Shown: positions 44,653 through 54,804, counted from the stretch's first letter. The stretch: DNA of 64,000 nucleotides from Orbus hercynius (GCF_003634275.1 NZ_RBWY01000001.1:741955-805954), one strand, 5' to 3'. Numbers and translations: made by a program. Notes: generated from the letters alone by a model not told the origin.

Positions 44653-47520
44653 TTACAGATTTTCAATTGCCGCGTACTGTTCAAGTAATTTGACTTTATC
44701 ATCTGCGTAGGCTTGCCGTTTTTCTTGTTCCTTGGCAACAACGGCCGGTGGTGCTTTATCAACAAAACTCGCATTGGATAATTTACTGTCAATACGGCCA
44801 ATCTCATTGTCCATCCGCTCAATCTCTTTACTTAAGCGAGCAAGCTCGTCTTGTTTATTAATTAGTCCGGCCATTGGAATAAGGAGTTCAGCACCTTCAA
44901 CCAGTTTGGTCACTGACATCGGCCCTTTATCATTGCCTTCTAAAATAACAATTTCAGATAATCGCGCTAATGACTCAATAAATGTGACATTGTCACTGAT
45001 TCGTCGATGGCTCGCCGGTGATGCATCACGGATAATTAGCTGTAATGGTTTGCTTGGGGCAATGTTCATTTCAGCACGGATATTACGAATCGCAATAACC
45101 ACTTGTTTAATCCAGTTAAGATCATTTTGCGCTTGTTCGTCATCCCATTTTTTATCGTAGCTAGGCATTTTTTGTAACATAATAGTATCAGCAGTAATCC
45201 CCATAATTCCTTTAACATTTTGCCAAATTGCTTCGGTAATAAACGGAATAATTGGATGAGCCAAACGTAATAATGATTCAAGTACCGAAACTAATGTATG
45301 ACGAGCCGCTCGTTGCTGGCTGGCACTACCATTGCTAATGATTGATTTGGTTAATTCCAAATACCAGTCACAAAATTGGTTCCAAGTGAATTCATATAAA
45401 ATGCCTGCCGCCATATCAAAACGATAAGTGGAAAATGCGTCTTCATAAGCTTTAATCGTTTGATTAAATTCCGCTAATATCCATTTATCTGCTAAGGAAT
45501 AATCAAGTTCACCGCCATTAAAACCACAATCATGATCTTCTGTGTTCATTAGAACGTAACGGCTGGCATTCCAAAGTTTATTACAGAAGTTACGGTACCC
45601 TTCTAAGCGTTTCAAATCCCAATTAATATCACGCCCTGTTGAAGCAAGTGCGGCTAACGTAAAGCGTAATGCGTCCGTACCATGTGGTTCAATGCCATTA
45701 GGGAACTGCTTTTCAGTACGTTTACCAATTTTTTCCGCTAATTGCGGCTGCATCATATTCCCTGTACGTTTTTCTAATAAATCAGCTAAAGAAATACCGT
45801 CAATCATATCGAGCGGATCAATAACGTTACCTTTAGACTTGGACATTTTCTGCCCTTCTTCATCTCGAATCAGACCTGTTACATAAACCGTTTTAAATGG
45901 CACTTGTGGTTTACCATTTTCATCTTTGATAAAGTGCATGGTTAACATAATCATGCGGGCAACCCAGAAGAAAATAATATCAAACCCGGTAACGAGCACA
46001 TTCGTCGGGTGGAATGTCCGTAAATCATCGGTATTGTCAGGCCAACCTAAGGTTGAAAATGTCCATAATCCTGAAGAGAACCATGTATCTAATACGTCAT
46101 CATCTTGGCTTAGTTTAATTGAGTCGGCTAATTGGTACTCTTTTCTAACTTCATCTTCATTACGTCCAACATAAACATTACCTTGCTCATCATACCAAGC
46201 CGGAATACGATGTCCCCACCATAATTGACGAGAAATACACCAATCTTGAATATCATTCATCCAAGAAAAATACATGTTTTCGTATTGTTTAGGCACAAAT
46301 TGGATTTCACCATTTTTAACCGCATCGATTGCAACTTCAGCTAATGGCTTGGTTCTGACATACCACTGATCAGTTAGCATTGGTTCAATCACCACGCCAC
46401 CACGATCGCCATAAGGGATGGTTAAATCATGTGGTTCTATTTTGTCTAAAATGCCTAATGCTTCACACGCAGCAACAATCGCTTTACGAGCTGCAAATCG
46501 TTCTAGTTTTTGGTATTCAAGTGGTAAATCGCCACTGTACACATCGGTCAATTCACCGTTGGTATCGAAGACTTCAGCTTGCTGGCGAATATCACCATCA
46601 AAGGTGAAAATATTGATCATTGGTAACTGATGACGTTTACCGACTTCATAGTCATTAAAGTCATGAGCTGGTGTGATTTTCACACAACCCGTCCCTTTAG
46701 TCATATCGGCATGTTCATCGCCAACAATTAAGATGCGTCGGTTAACGAATGGTAACATCACATATTGACCGATTAAATCTTTATAACGCGGATCTTCAGG
46801 ATTAACTGCAACGCCGGTATCACCTAACAAAGTCTCCGGGCGAGTGGTTGCAACAACTAAGTAATCTTTGCCTTCTGCCGTTTTTACACCATCGGCTAGT
46901 GGATAACGAATATGCCACATTGATCCTTTGCTTTCACGGTTCTCAACTTCAAGATCAGAGATCGCTGTACGTAATTTTGGATCCCAGTTAACTAATCGTT
47001 TACCACGGTAGATCAAGTTTTCTTTGTAGAGTCGAACAAAGACTTCTTTAACAGCATTAGATAATCCATCATCCATCGTAAAGCGTTCACGCTCCCAATC
47101 AACTGAATCCCCTAAACGTCGCATTTGTTTGGTAATACTGCCACCAGATTCTGCTTTCCATTGCCAAATTTTATCGATAAATGCATCTCGGCCATAGTCA
47201 TGCCGAGTTTTGTTTTCTTCAGCGGCTATTTTACGCTCAACAACCATTTGGGTTGCAATACCAGCATGGTCTGTCCCTGATTGCCATAACGTATTGTGAC
47301 CTTGCATACGATGGTAACGGATTAGCGCATCCATAATAGTTTGTTGGAAAGCATGCCCCATATGCAAACTACCCGTGACGTTCGGTGGTGGAATGGCAAT
47401 ACAGTAACTTGGTGCTAATTGATTACCATTAGGCTTAAAGTAGCCACTGTCTTCCCAATGCGTATAAATCGGTTGTTCAATTTCTTGCGGATTATAGGTT
47501 TTATCTAATGTGATTTTCAT
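44653..47520 (-). CDS. valS: Valyl-tRNA synthetase ValS
   Basis: A 955-residue class I synthetase charging tRNA-Val, close to the E. coli length (951). The HIGH-type motif is [14 protein letters not shown] (about 46-59). The CP1 editing domain includes [17 protein letters not shown]. The KMSKS loop is [10 protein letters not shown] (about 555-565). The C-terminal coiled-coil arm is [24 protein letters not shown]. It is the last gene of a leftward pepA-holC-valS order that is conserved in enterobacteria. It contains a matS site. Confidence 0.98.
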   Translation of the reverse strand: MKITLDKTYNPQEIEQPIYTHWEDSGYFKPNGNQLAPSYCIAIPPPNVTGSLHMGHAFQQTIMDALIRYHRMQGHNTLWQSGTDHAGIATQMVVERKIAAEENKTRHDYGRDAFIDKIWQWKAESGGSITKQMRRLGDSVDWERERFTMDDGLSNAVKEVFVRLYKENLIYRGKRLVNWDPKLRTAISDLEVENRESKGSMWHIRYPLADGVKTAEGKDYLVVATTRPETLLGDTGVAVNPEDPRYKDLIGQYVMLPFVNRRILIVGDEHADMTKGTGCVKITPAHDFNDYEVGKRHQLPMINIFTFDGDIRQQAEVFDTNGELTDVYSGDLPLEYQKLERFAARKAIVAACEALGILDKIEPHDLTIPYGDRGGVVIEPMLTDQWYVRTKPLAEVAIDAVKNGEIQFVPKQYENMYFSWMNDIQDWCISRQLWWGHRIPAWYDEQGNVYVGRNEDEVRKEYQLADSIKLSQDDDVLDTWFSSGLWTFSTLGWPDNTDDLRTFHPTNVLVTGFDIIFFWVARMIMLTMHFIKDENGKPQVPFKTVYVTGLIRDEEGQKMSKSKGNVIDPLDMIDGISLADLLEKRTGNMMQPQLAEKIGKRTEKQFPNGIEPHGTDALRFTLAALASTGRDINWDLKRLEGYRNFCNKLWNASRYVLMNTEDHDCGFNGGELDYSLADKWILAEFNQTIKAYEDAFSTYRFDMAAGILYEFTWNQFCDWYLELTKSIISNGSASQQRAARHTLVSVLESLLRLAHPIIPFITEAIWQNVKGIMGITADTIMLQKMPSYDKKWDDEQAQNDLNWIKQVVIAIRNIRAEMNIAPSKPLQLIIRDASPASHRRISDNVTFIESLARLSEIVILEGNDKGPMSVTKLVEGAELLIPMAGLINKQDELARLSKEIERMDNEIGRIDSKLSNASFVDKAPPAVVAKEQEKRQAYADDKVKLLEQYAAIENL
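44984..44996. other. matS site 5 (predicted MatP binding site) within valS
   Basis: GTGACATTGTCAC, an exact matS match. On the coding (minus) strand it is GAC-AAT-GTC-AC in the phase encoding Asp-Asn-Val-Thr, the same phase as the sites in lolE and hrpA. Confidence 0.78.
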
Positions 47521-47708
47521 AATACGTGCTTATATCCAATAAAATAACATTGATGACAATCAATGTATCAAAAATAAAACGAATGGCCGGTATTCTACAA
47601 CAAATTAGTGATAGATAAAAACTGAATAATGAGCTCGCTATGATATAAACAGAATAAAGATGAATTTATTAATCGTTTTAGCGATAAAATATCCACCAGT
47701 TGGCTTGT

Positions 47709-48167
47709 TTAAGTGTCAGCTTTGATAGTGATCGTTTTTAGATTAAAACCAATATTTTTATAAGTGATATAACGTTCTCGTGCTAAATTTTTTAACCGTC
47801 CTTCATTCGGTACAAAGTCAATCACATCATTATACATAGTGGCAAATTCAGGAAACGGTTCTTGCAAATTAACTAAAGTATGACGATTATTGTTGCCCTT
47901 TTTACCGATCCAGGCAATTTCAACCGGTGAACCGCCCTTCATACCTTCACCCACTAAATTATGTGGCACAAAATCGTCAGTTTGTTGTTGCCACAAATAT
48001 TCATCAATTCGTTCTGCTTGCTGTTGATCTTGGCAAGCAACAAGAACACGCTGTCCTTGTTGCCAGCAAGCGGTAATTTTTTCACAGGCTAATTTTTCAT
48101 GAGGGAGCAGTCTCGAATCAGTCAACGCTTTATCGTCTTCAATTAAATAAAAAATGACCTTTTTCAA
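47709..48167 (-). CDS. holC: DNA polymerase III chi subunit HolC
   Basis: A 152-residue clamp-loader accessory subunit that links the holoenzyme to SSB. Recognisable blocks are KKVIFYLIEDD at the N-terminus, KLACEKITACWQQGQRVLVACQDQQQAERIDEYLW and a later FPEFATMYNDVIDFVP. Length is close to E. coli chi (147). It lies between pepA (52 bases upstream) and valS (about 190 bases downstream), as in the conserved pepA-holC-valS cluster. Confidence 0.93.
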   Translation of the reverse strand: MKKVIFYLIEDDKALTDSRLLPHEKLACEKITACWQQGQRVLVACQDQQQAERIDEYLWQQQTDDFVPHNLVGEGMKGGSPVEIAWIGKKGNNNRHTLVNLQEPFPEFATMYNDVIDFVPNEGRLKNLARERYITYKNIGFNLKTITIKADT

Positions 48168-48219
48168 TGCGAGTTACTCCTAAACAATCAATTTTATACT
48201 GTGCATTATGCTACCTTGC

Positions 48220-49704
48220 TTAGCAAGATTTTGATAATAAATATTCGATTAACATGGCTACCGGCCGACCAGTTGCACCTTTTTTAGCACCTGATACCCA
48301 TGCTGTTCCGGCTATATCTAGGTGAGCCCAGCGGTACTTTTGAGTAAAGCGAGATAAAAAACATCCGGCGGTAATTGTGCCACCATCACGTCCCGCTGAA
48401 TTGACAATATCAGCACAGGTCGATTTAATTTGCTCTTGAAAATCGCCATCAAGTGGTAACTGCCAAGCTTTATCATGCGCCTTATTCGATGCACTGACTA
48501 ATTCATTAACAAGCGCATCATCATTGCCCATAATGCCGGTATAATGATGACCTAACGCAACAATGCAAGCACCGGTTAATGTCGCAATATCAATGACCGC
48601 AGTCGGTTTAAAGCGTTCAACAAAGGTTAACACATCGCATAATACCAGTCGGCCTTCTGCATCAGTATTTATGACTTCGACTGTTTGCCCAGATAATGTG
48701 GTTAAAATATCACCGGGGCGATAAGCGCCTGAACCGGGCATATTTTCACACCCAGCCATCACCCCAACCACATTAATTGGCAGGTGTAATTCACTGATTG
48801 CTTGCATGACACCATACACCGTTGCCGCGCCACACATGTCGTACTTCATCTCATCCATGCCCGCTGCTGGTTTAATTGAAATTCCGCCTGAATCAAATGT
48901 TAACCCTTTGCCGACCAGTACAATTGGCGCTGCGTGTTTATCTTTAGCGCCATGATACTCCATTACCGTCATTATCGATTCATTTTTTGAACCCTGACCA
49001 ACCGCCAAATAGGCATTCATACCCAATTTTGCTAATGCTGACTCGTCATAGTAAGAGGTTGTTAATGTTGGGAATTGGTCATCAAGCTTGCCGGCTTTAT
49101 CTGCCAAATATTGTGCATTACATACATTTGATGGTTGATTGGCCAGAGTACGTGTTGCCTTAATGGCATTCGAAATGGCAATACCGTGTTTTAAGCCTTG
49201 TTGTGCTTCTAGCTGGCAGTCGGCTTGATCAACGACTAAAGAGATTTTTTTTGTCACCAGACTTGGCGATTTGGTGGTTTTGTAGTCATTAAATTGATAG
49301 CAATGATAATTGATTAACTCGATAAAGTGACGAATATAACGATAACTTTCTTCCTTAGCAACATGTTCCAACGAGACTAAAACGTGTTGGCTATTTAAGG
49401 ATGCTAATTGATTAGCAATACTCTTAGTGATAGTCGCAAGTTTATCCGTTGTTGCATTTATTTGCTCGCCAATACCCACCAACAATACTTTTTTAGCCGC
49501 AATATTCTCGATATGAAATAGTACGAGGGTATCACCAACCTTCGCTTTAAAATCGCCAGACTTGAGTAAATTAGTAAGGGTATTATTGGTTAATTTATCA
49601 AATTCTTGCACTACTTGTGACTGGGTTCCGCCTTGGTATACTGATAAAACTAAGCAATCTGCTGCTTGGGTAAATACATCACAGTGATTAATTTGAAAAT
49701 CCAT
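48220..49704 (-). CDS. pepA: Leucyl aminopeptidase PepA
   Basis: A 494-residue M17 peptidase, cytoplasmic and hexameric, removing N-terminal residues from peptides. In E. coli it also acts as a DNA-binding accessory factor for Xer recombination at plasmid cer sites and as the regulator CarP. Active-site blocks are VGKGLTFDSGGISIKPAAGMDEMKYDM and EVINTDAEGRLVLCD, supplying the two-metal ligands Lys, Asp and Glu and the catalytic Arg. The N-terminal macro-like domain spans about residues 1-150. It is the first gene of pepA-holC-valS and divergent from lptFG. It lies about 5 kb from dif. Confidence 0.97.
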   Translation of the reverse strand: MDFQINHCDVFTQAADCLVLSVYQGGTQSQVVQEFDKLTNNTLTNLLKSGDFKAKVGDTLVLFHIENIAAKKVLLVGIGEQINATTDKLATITKSIANQLASLNSQHVLVSLEHVAKEESYRYIRHFIELINYHCYQFNDYKTTKSPSLVTKKISLVVDQADCQLEAQQGLKHGIAISNAIKATRTLANQPSNVCNAQYLADKAGKLDDQFPTLTTSYYDESALAKLGMNAYLAVGQGSKNESIMTVMEYHGAKDKHAAPIVLVGKGLTFDSGGISIKPAAGMDEMKYDMCGAATVYGVMQAISELHLPINVVGVMAGCENMPGSGAYRPGDILTTLSGQTVEVINTDAEGRLVLCDVLTFVERFKPTAVIDIATLTGACIVALGHHYTGIMGNDDALVNELVSASNKAHDKAWQLPLDGDFQEQIKSTCADIVNSAGRDGGTITAGCFLSRFTQKYRWAHLDIAGTAWVSGAKKGATGRPVAMLIEYLLSKSC

Positions 49705-49847
49705 GATCGATCCTTAAATAATTGGTTTTATCGAAATGATTTTACCATTCTAGCGTTTAACCAATTCATATCAACAAAAAATTGATAACGAAAAGCATCA
49801 TTTCACGTTATAATGCCACAATTATATTGTTTGTAGGTTTATCGCAC

Positions 49848-50963
49848 GTGATTATTCGCCGTTACATCATAAAAGAAACATTCAAAGCACAACTCGCTAT
49901 TCTCGTTATTTTATTTATGATCTTTTTTTCACAAAAATTAATCCGAATTATGTCGAGTGCAGTTGATGGCGATATCCCCAGTAGCCTCATTACCCCCCTA
50001 TTATTATTAGGGGTATCAAATATGGCGCAATTAATTTTACCACTGAGCCTTTTTTTAGGCATTCTTATCGCATTTGGTCGCTTTTATACTGATAGTGAAA
50101 TGGTTGCGATGTATGCGTGCGGCGTTAAAAAGAAAATTATTTATCAAGTCGTATTATTCCTTTCTATTATCACCTGTTGCGTGAGTACAGCCAATTTGGT
50201 GTGGTTTGGTCCTTGGTCAAGCGTACAAGAAGAAAAGCTCGTTGAAAATGCCAAACTTAACCCTAGCCTTGCCGGATTACTCGCCGGCCAATTCCAACGT
50301 ACCCCAAAAGGTGACTCGGTGATTTATTTAGGCGAAGTTGAGCGTAATAATATCAAACAGATTTTTATTGCTCAAACTAATCCTCTTAAAAATGAACGTC
50401 CATCGGTAATTTTATCAAATCAAGGTAAGATTACTCATGATAGCGAGGGTAACCAAATCATCATTCTTGATAACGCTAATCGTTATGAAGGATCAACCAA
50501 ATTAAGAGACTTTAGAATTTCTCATTTTGATAACTATCAAGCCGTAATTAAACCAAAAACATTGACGGTTTCAGATGAAGATACTAAAGACAAAGTTGAA
50601 CAATTATCTTTTGCACAACTTAGAGCAATAAAAACAGCAAAAGCCAAAGCAGAATATTACTGGCGAATATCGCTTATTATCTCCGTTCCTTTGATGGCAT
50701 TTTTAGTCATTCCCCTGAGTGCCTCCAATCCAAGACAAGGCCGTTTAGCCCGAATTTTACCGGCAATGTTACTTTATTTGGTCTATTTTTTATTAGAAAG
50801 TTCAATTAAAGCCCATGGTAGTAAAGGTCGTATTGATCCAACCTTTTGGTTTAATGCAGTTAATGGCCTTTACTTTATACTTGCGGTCATTTTTAATCTT
50901 TGGGATAGTATCCCAATGCGTAAGATTCGTTATCGATATTTCCCTGCTCGTTTTGCATCATAA
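49848..50963 (+). CDS. lptF: LPS export ABC transporter permease LptF
   Basis: A 371-residue permease of LptB2FGC, which extracts lipopolysaccharide from the inner membrane. Six membrane segments surround a periplasmic jellyroll. Family blocks are RRYIIKETFKAQLAILVILFMIFFSQKLIRIM at the start, LILPLSLFLGILIAFGRFYTDSEMVAMYACG and NPRQGRLARILPAMLLYLVYFLLES. I place the start at a GTG (49848) because the protein then begins (M)IIRRYIIKE exactly as homologues do. AGG about 10 nt upstream supports it; the ATG at 49782 would add 22 unrelated residues. Confidence 0.95.
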   Translation: MIIRRYIIKETFKAQLAILVILFMIFFSQKLIRIMSSAVDGDIPSSLITPLLLLGVSNMAQLILPLSLFLGILIAFGRFYTDSEMVAMYACGVKKKIIYQVVLFLSIITCCVSTANLVWFGPWSSVQEEKLVENAKLNPSLAGLLAGQFQRTPKGDSVIYLGEVERNNIKQIFIAQTNPLKNERPSVILSNQGKITHDSEGNQIIILDNANRYEGSTKLRDFRISHFDNYQAVIKPKTLTVSDEDTKDKVEQLSFAQLRAIKTAKAKAEYYWRISLIISVPLMAFLVIPLSASNPRQGRLARILPAMLLYLVYFLLESSIKAHGSKGRIDPTFWFNAVNGLYFILAVIFNLWDSIPMRKIRYRYFPARFAS

Positions 50964-50974
50964 GGACGTTTAAT

Positions 50975-52039
50975 ATGTTTTCTATTTTAGATCGTTATAT
51001 TGGTAAAACCATATTAAGCATGATTAGTTTATCTTTATTTTTGTTGATCAGTTTATCAGGAATTATTCGTTTTATTGATCAACTCAGGCGGGTTAAAGGC
51101 GATTATGATGCCTTGTCAGCGGCGCTCTATTCCCTTTTGATGGTACCAAAAGATCTCGAAGTTTTTTTTCCTATTGCCGCATTACTAGGTTCGTTAATTG
51201 GACTGGGGATGCTTGCTTCAAAAAGTGAATTGGTGGTGATGCAAACTTCCGGTTTTAGTCGATTACATATAATAAAAGCGGTGTTAAAAACAGCGATTCC
51301 CTTAGTCTTAATCGTCATGGCCATTGGTGAATGGGTTGCACCTTGGGGAGAGCAAACAGCCAGAAACATGCGCTCAGAAAAAGCTTATGGTGATGCATTA
51401 ATTGCGACCCAAAATAGTATTTGGGCCAAAGATGGTAATGACTATATCCACATTGGTAAAGTTGACTCAACGGATACTATCGCCGATCTTGATATTTTAT
51501 CCGTCAATAATGGTGAACTGACTCATATTACGCATGCTGCTTATGCCAATTATAAAAATAATTCTTGGCAACTTTTTGATGTCGAGAAAACCGATTTGAC
51601 CGATCCGTATAAAGTCAACGGCGTGAATTTATTCAACATGCCATGGCAAACAACCATTACTCCTGATAAGTTAAATATTGTTGCTCAAGATCCCGAATCA
51701 TTATCGGCATCAGGCTTATATCAATATGCAAAGTACTTGAAATCATCAGGGTTAGATCCTAGTAACTATGAATTGCTGTTTTGGAAAAAACTGCTAAAAC
51801 CATTATCTGTTGCCGTTATGATGTTGCTGGCGTTATCGTTTATATTTGGGCCACTTAGAAGCGTTTCGATGGGCATAAGGGTTATTACGGGTATTTTTGG
51901 TGGTTTTATCTTTTTTATCGCTGATAGCCTATTTTCTAAATTGAGCATTGTCATTGGTATTCCACCGGTATTAGGCGCAGCGTTAACAAGTGTTGCCTTT
52001 TTAGGGCTTAGTTATTATCTTTTTAAACGTAAAAGCTAA
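50975..52039 (+). CDS. lptG: LPS export ABC transporter permease LptG
   Basis: A 354-residue partner of LptF, 11 bases downstream. Six membrane segments and a periplasmic domain are predicted. Conserved parts are LDRYIGKTILSMISLSLFLLISLSGIIRFIDQLR, PIAALLGSLIGLGMLASKSELVVMQTSGFS and FGPLRSVSMGIRVITGIFGGFIFFI. Length is close to E. coli LptG (360). No terminator is visible before the tRNA promoter. Confidence 0.96.
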   Translation: MFSILDRYIGKTILSMISLSLFLLISLSGIIRFIDQLRRVKGDYDALSAALYSLLMVPKDLEVFFPIAALLGSLIGLGMLASKSELVVMQTSGFSRLHIIKAVLKTAIPLVLIVMAIGEWVAPWGEQTARNMRSEKAYGDALIATQNSIWAKDGNDYIHIGKVDSTDTIADLDILSVNNGELTHITHAAYANYKNNSWQLFDVEKTDLTDPYKVNGVNLFNMPWQTTITPDKLNIVAQDPESLSASGLYQYAKYLKSSGLDPSNYELLFWKKLLKPLSVAVMMLLALSFIFGPLRSVSMGIRVITGIFGGFIFFIADSLFSKLSIVIGIPPVLGAALTSVAFLGLSYYLFKRKS

Positions 52040-52105
52040 TGGCGATAACAATTATTAGGTCAAGATTATTTTTTCAGCAAATAATAAAAAAATACATAAT
52101 TATAG

Positions 52106-52133
52106 TTGCAAGCGGTGAGTAGCCGAGTATAAT
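52106..52133 (+). promoter_or_regulatory. Promoter of tRNA-Leu
   Basis: TTGCAA (52106-52111), 16 bp, then a perfect TATAAT (52128-52133). The tRNA starts 27 bases downstream of the -10. Confidence 0.8.
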
Positions 52134-52159
52134 GCCAACGTTTACTTTATTCACTCTAT

Positions 52160-52246
52160 GCCAGTGTGGCGAAATCGGTAGACGCAGCGGATTCAAAATC
52201 CGCCGCCCTTAAAAGCGTGTCGGTTCGAGTCCGACCACTGGCACCA
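52160..52246 (+). tRNA. tRNA-Leu (anticodon CAA)
   Basis: An 87-nt class II tRNA. The acceptor stem is GCCAGTG/CACTGGC, followed by discriminator A and an encoded CCA. The anticodon stem GCGGA/TCCGC has loop TTCAAAA with anticodon CAA at 52194-52196. A long variable arm and the T-loop GGTTCGAGTCC are visible. It reads UUG codons. tRNA-Leu(CAA) is a frequent integration site for genomic islands (leuX in E. coli), and an unusual large gene lies just downstream. Confidence 0.97.
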
Positions 52247-52256
52247 AATTCTTAAG

Positions 52257-52279
52257 ACCTGCTTTTAGCAGGTTTTTTT
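52257..52279 (+). terminator. Rho-independent terminator after tRNA-Leu
   Basis: ACCTGC (52257-52262) pairs with GCAGGT (52268-52273) around TTTTA, followed by a T-run. CTTAAG flanks it on both sides. Confidence 0.9.
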
Positions 52280-52340
52280 ACGTCTTAAGCTTGATGGGCA
52301 GCGCTATCAATGCCGAAGCGGTCGCCCGATCAGAATTATG

Positions 52341-53855
52341 CTATAAAGGACTCACGCACGCTGCTCTAAAAAATTTATCGTCGGCGTAAAAGGTGTAATT
52401 TACACTGCCATTTACCGATGACACAATGTATTGGTAGTCATCATCGTAGCCAATCACGGATTCACTCGCCCAATATTCGTTCACTTCGAAGCCACTATCA
52501 GTGTAATTGTTGGCTGTATAGCCCCATTCAGCAAATAATCCACCACCGATAGTGCGTTGGTAATTGCCATTAACACCCGCTTCTATCGATGCGTTAGTAT
52601 AGTCACCGACTACACTAGGGACCTTGTATTTACCGCCACCACCGAGATCTGTGCAATAGTTTAAGGCTGGATTTGCTGAATCCTTGTAACCACCATTAAT
52701 TCCCGCTCTGGCAATAAACCATTTATCAATACTAAATCGATACACCATATCCGTACCCGATTGCAAATTGAATACTGTCGCAGAGTGCATGGGTATCGTA
52801 GCCGAGTTCATATCAGGACCTTTGAGTTTCACCATCAATAAGTTGGTGTTTGCAGTCATAGCAGAGAGCTCAGCATAGATTCCCGCTGTTCCTACAGGGG
52901 TGTACGTTCCACTTAAGCCACTTGCCCCTGTTGTCGATGCAATAACTTGTTTAGCCGTCGTGCCAACAAGCACTAAATAAAAGTAGGCATTATTAAATCC
53001 CGTGGTTGGGAAATTTTTAGTTGGATCATCCAGAGACTGTAACAAAAAGCCGTTGCTCGGATCCCATTGGGATGCCGGACCGGCGTATTGATCAGTACCC
53101 ATCCTTAAATTAGGCTGAGCCCAACACACATAAGGGGCGGTTCCCGCCGGTTGTAAGGTGTAGGTTGCCGTATTAGTCTCATAATCTCGATAATAAGGAT
53201 CACCATACATTGTTTTAGCTTGTAAGTTACCCGATGTATCCGCCGTTGCACTGATTTCTAAAGTATATGTACCTTTGCACCAATCGAATAGTGTATCGCT
53301 AACCACGGTTTTGACACTGTTGGCCCTTAACGTTGCAGTCATAAATCCAGTCGCATCGGCACCTTTTGCATCGCCATCAGTATCACTAACCAATAACACC
53401 GAATCAGGCATGGTTAACATCTCACTTAATGAATATTTTTTTCCGTCAATGGGGACTACCGCCAGTAAGTCACGTTGATTCATGGATGTATTGACTTGTA
53501 TTACCTTACCATCCATTGATTTATCGGCAATGACCACATTGCCTGATTCATCAATATACTGAAAACCGATTAATTCATCAGTCGTTAAGATTTTTAACTT
53601 TTCGGTGCCATTATCCAGCAAAAAATAGGGTGCTGAACCTTGAATCGTTTGGCTTGTTGTCACCGATAAAGAGGCAAAACTTAATAATGGTAAGCTAACT
53701 AAAGAAGTACTAATTAAACCGATGTTAATTAACGAGCTTAAAGATGACAAATAGTGGCGAGTTTTAATGATTGATTTATGGTTATCAATAAATCGTTGTT
53801 GATGCTGTTTTGACTGTGATAATTTAACCGAATCAGCTTTTATTTGCTTCCCCAT
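52341..53855 (-). CDS. Large exported adhesin-like protein with extended signal sequence
   Basis: A 504-residue protein. The N-terminus has about 38 polar, basic residues, then a hydrophobic core (INIGLISTSLVSLPLLSFASLS). This resembles the extended signal peptides of large surface proteins. AAGGA 6 nt upstream supports the start. The mature part is rich in Thr, Ser, Gly and Tyr with few charges. It includes an acidic DTDGDAKGADATG, several Cys pairs (DWCKG, YVCWAQ, NYCTD, RAACVSPL) and a C-terminal Gly/Trp/Tyr-rich module RTIGGGLFAEWG...EYWASES. I suspect a secreted or surface adhesion/lectin-type domain of the kind at the end of invasin-like proteins, without being able to name the family. 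A degraded paralogue lies at 41.2-41.5 kb. Confidence 0.65.
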   Translation of the reverse strand: MGKQIKADSVKLSQSKQHQQRFIDNHKSIIKTRHYLSSLSSLINIGLISTSLVSLPLLSFASLSVTTSQTIQGSAPYFLLDNGTEKLKILTTDELIGFQYIDESGNVVIADKSMDGKVIQVNTSMNQRDLLAVVPIDGKKYSLSEMLTMPDSVLLVSDTDGDAKGADATGFMTATLRANSVKTVVSDTLFDWCKGTYTLEISATADTSGNLQAKTMYGDPYYRDYETNTATYTLQPAGTAPYVCWAQPNLRMGTDQYAGPASQWDPSNGFLLQSLDDPTKNFPTTGFNNAYFYLVLVGTTAKQVIASTTGASGLSGTYTPVGTAGIYAELSAMTANTNLLMVKLKGPDMNSATIPMHSATVFNLQSGTDMVYRFSIDKWFIARAGINGGYKDSANPALNYCTDLGGGGKYKVPSVVGDYTNASIEAGVNGNYQRTIGGGLFAEWGYTANNYTDSGFEVNEYWASESVIGYDDDYQYIVSSVNGSVNYTFYADDKFFRAACVSPL

Positions 53856-54306
53856 ATAATTCCTTATTGCCTTATATTATTTTTCTTGTTGATTGCTATT
53901 AATTTATAGTATTAACAGAAAGATACTTAATTAATGCATTTTTTATTTTACATATTAGATTAAATAATATTCAATTTGTCATATCGTTTAAAACGATCAT
54001 TTTCATTATTTTAATTTGCAATAACTATCAATTAAATTAAATTGATCTTTAAAATCGATTAATATAATGTGATAATAAATACCTTGCTCAATAACGTTTA
54101 TTAAATACACAAAATCCGCTATTTTTAATAAGTTTTGTTATTTTATTTGATCTAAATTATGATTTTTACAGGTTGTTTTTTTGCACTAAATTCAGTGCAA
54201 TTTTAATCGTTTTTTTTAATGACAACGTTAGTTTGTTATTTTTAAGTGAAGACTTAATTTTGTAAATAATTTGTAAAAAAATCGAGGATGAATTAATGAT
54301 CGAGGA
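53856..54306. other. Very AT-rich gene-free stretch upstream of the adhesin-like gene
   Basis: About 450 bases. It should hold the adhesin promoter. The only structure seen is TTGCACT (54181-54187) paired with AGTGCAA (54194-54200), followed on the plus strand by TTTTAATCG and a run of eight T. That looks like a terminator for a rightward transcript although no rightward gene precedes it. Confidence 0.5.
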
Positions 54307-54804
54307 TTAAATAAACAACTCGATATTGATAAGTGCATCTAATGCTTTTTTGGGGGTGGGGGGTGGTGTTAGCTTCATTTCTTGATAAGCTTCATCGAGC
54401 CGCCTTAAAAAATCAGTTGAAGATGGTCGGCCAGAAAAATCATCTAAACTCGGTATAAATGTAATGCCAATCGTTTCACACATTAGTTTTTCTAATCCTT
54501 GTGGTCTTGCCTCGACTTGTTCAAACTGTAACTGTTGGTCAGCAGTTCTACCGCAAGGAAAATACCAATAACCAAAATCATCAAGCTGGCGACGCCTATC
54601 CCCTGCTAAACAATAATGACACAGCTCATGCAATAAGCTTCTAGGATAATTACTCCTAAAATAAAGTATCGCTTTGGTATCATTTTTTGATGCCTCATAA
54701 AATGGTTCATCAGCGCCACCTTTGATCTCTAAATCAGGGAATACAGTCGAAAATAACTGAATTAATGCACTACATAACTCATCATCATTTAAAGTATTGT
54801 TCAT
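54307..54804 (-). CDS. epmC: Elongation factor P hydroxylase EpmC (YfcM)
   Basis: A 165-residue enzyme that hydroxylates the beta-lysylated lysine of EF-P, the last step of that modification. The family core is LLHELCHYCLAGDRRRQLDDFGYWYFPCGRTADQQLQFEQVEARPQ, with the metal-binding HELCH and downstream Glu. I prefer the ATG at 54804 (MNNTLNDDEL), which aligns with the start of E. coli YfcM and has a TAGG upstream. A GTG at 54912 would add 36 residues. EF-P, EpmA and EpmB are not in the window. Confidence 0.9.
   Translation of the reverse strand: MNNTLNDDELCSALIQLFSTVFPDLEIKGGADEPFYEASKNDTKAILYFRSNYPRSLLHELCHYCLAGDRRRQLDDFGYWYFPCGRTADQQLQFEQVEARPQGLEKLMCETIGITFIPSLDDFSGRPSSTDFLRRLDEAYQEMKLTPPPTPKKALDALINIELFI

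Noticed and set aside
52246-54306. A genomic island integrated at tRNA-Leu with direct repeats
   Set aside because: No second copy of the tRNA 3' end, no integrase and only one unusual gene were seen; acquisition remains possible but an island cannot be supported.
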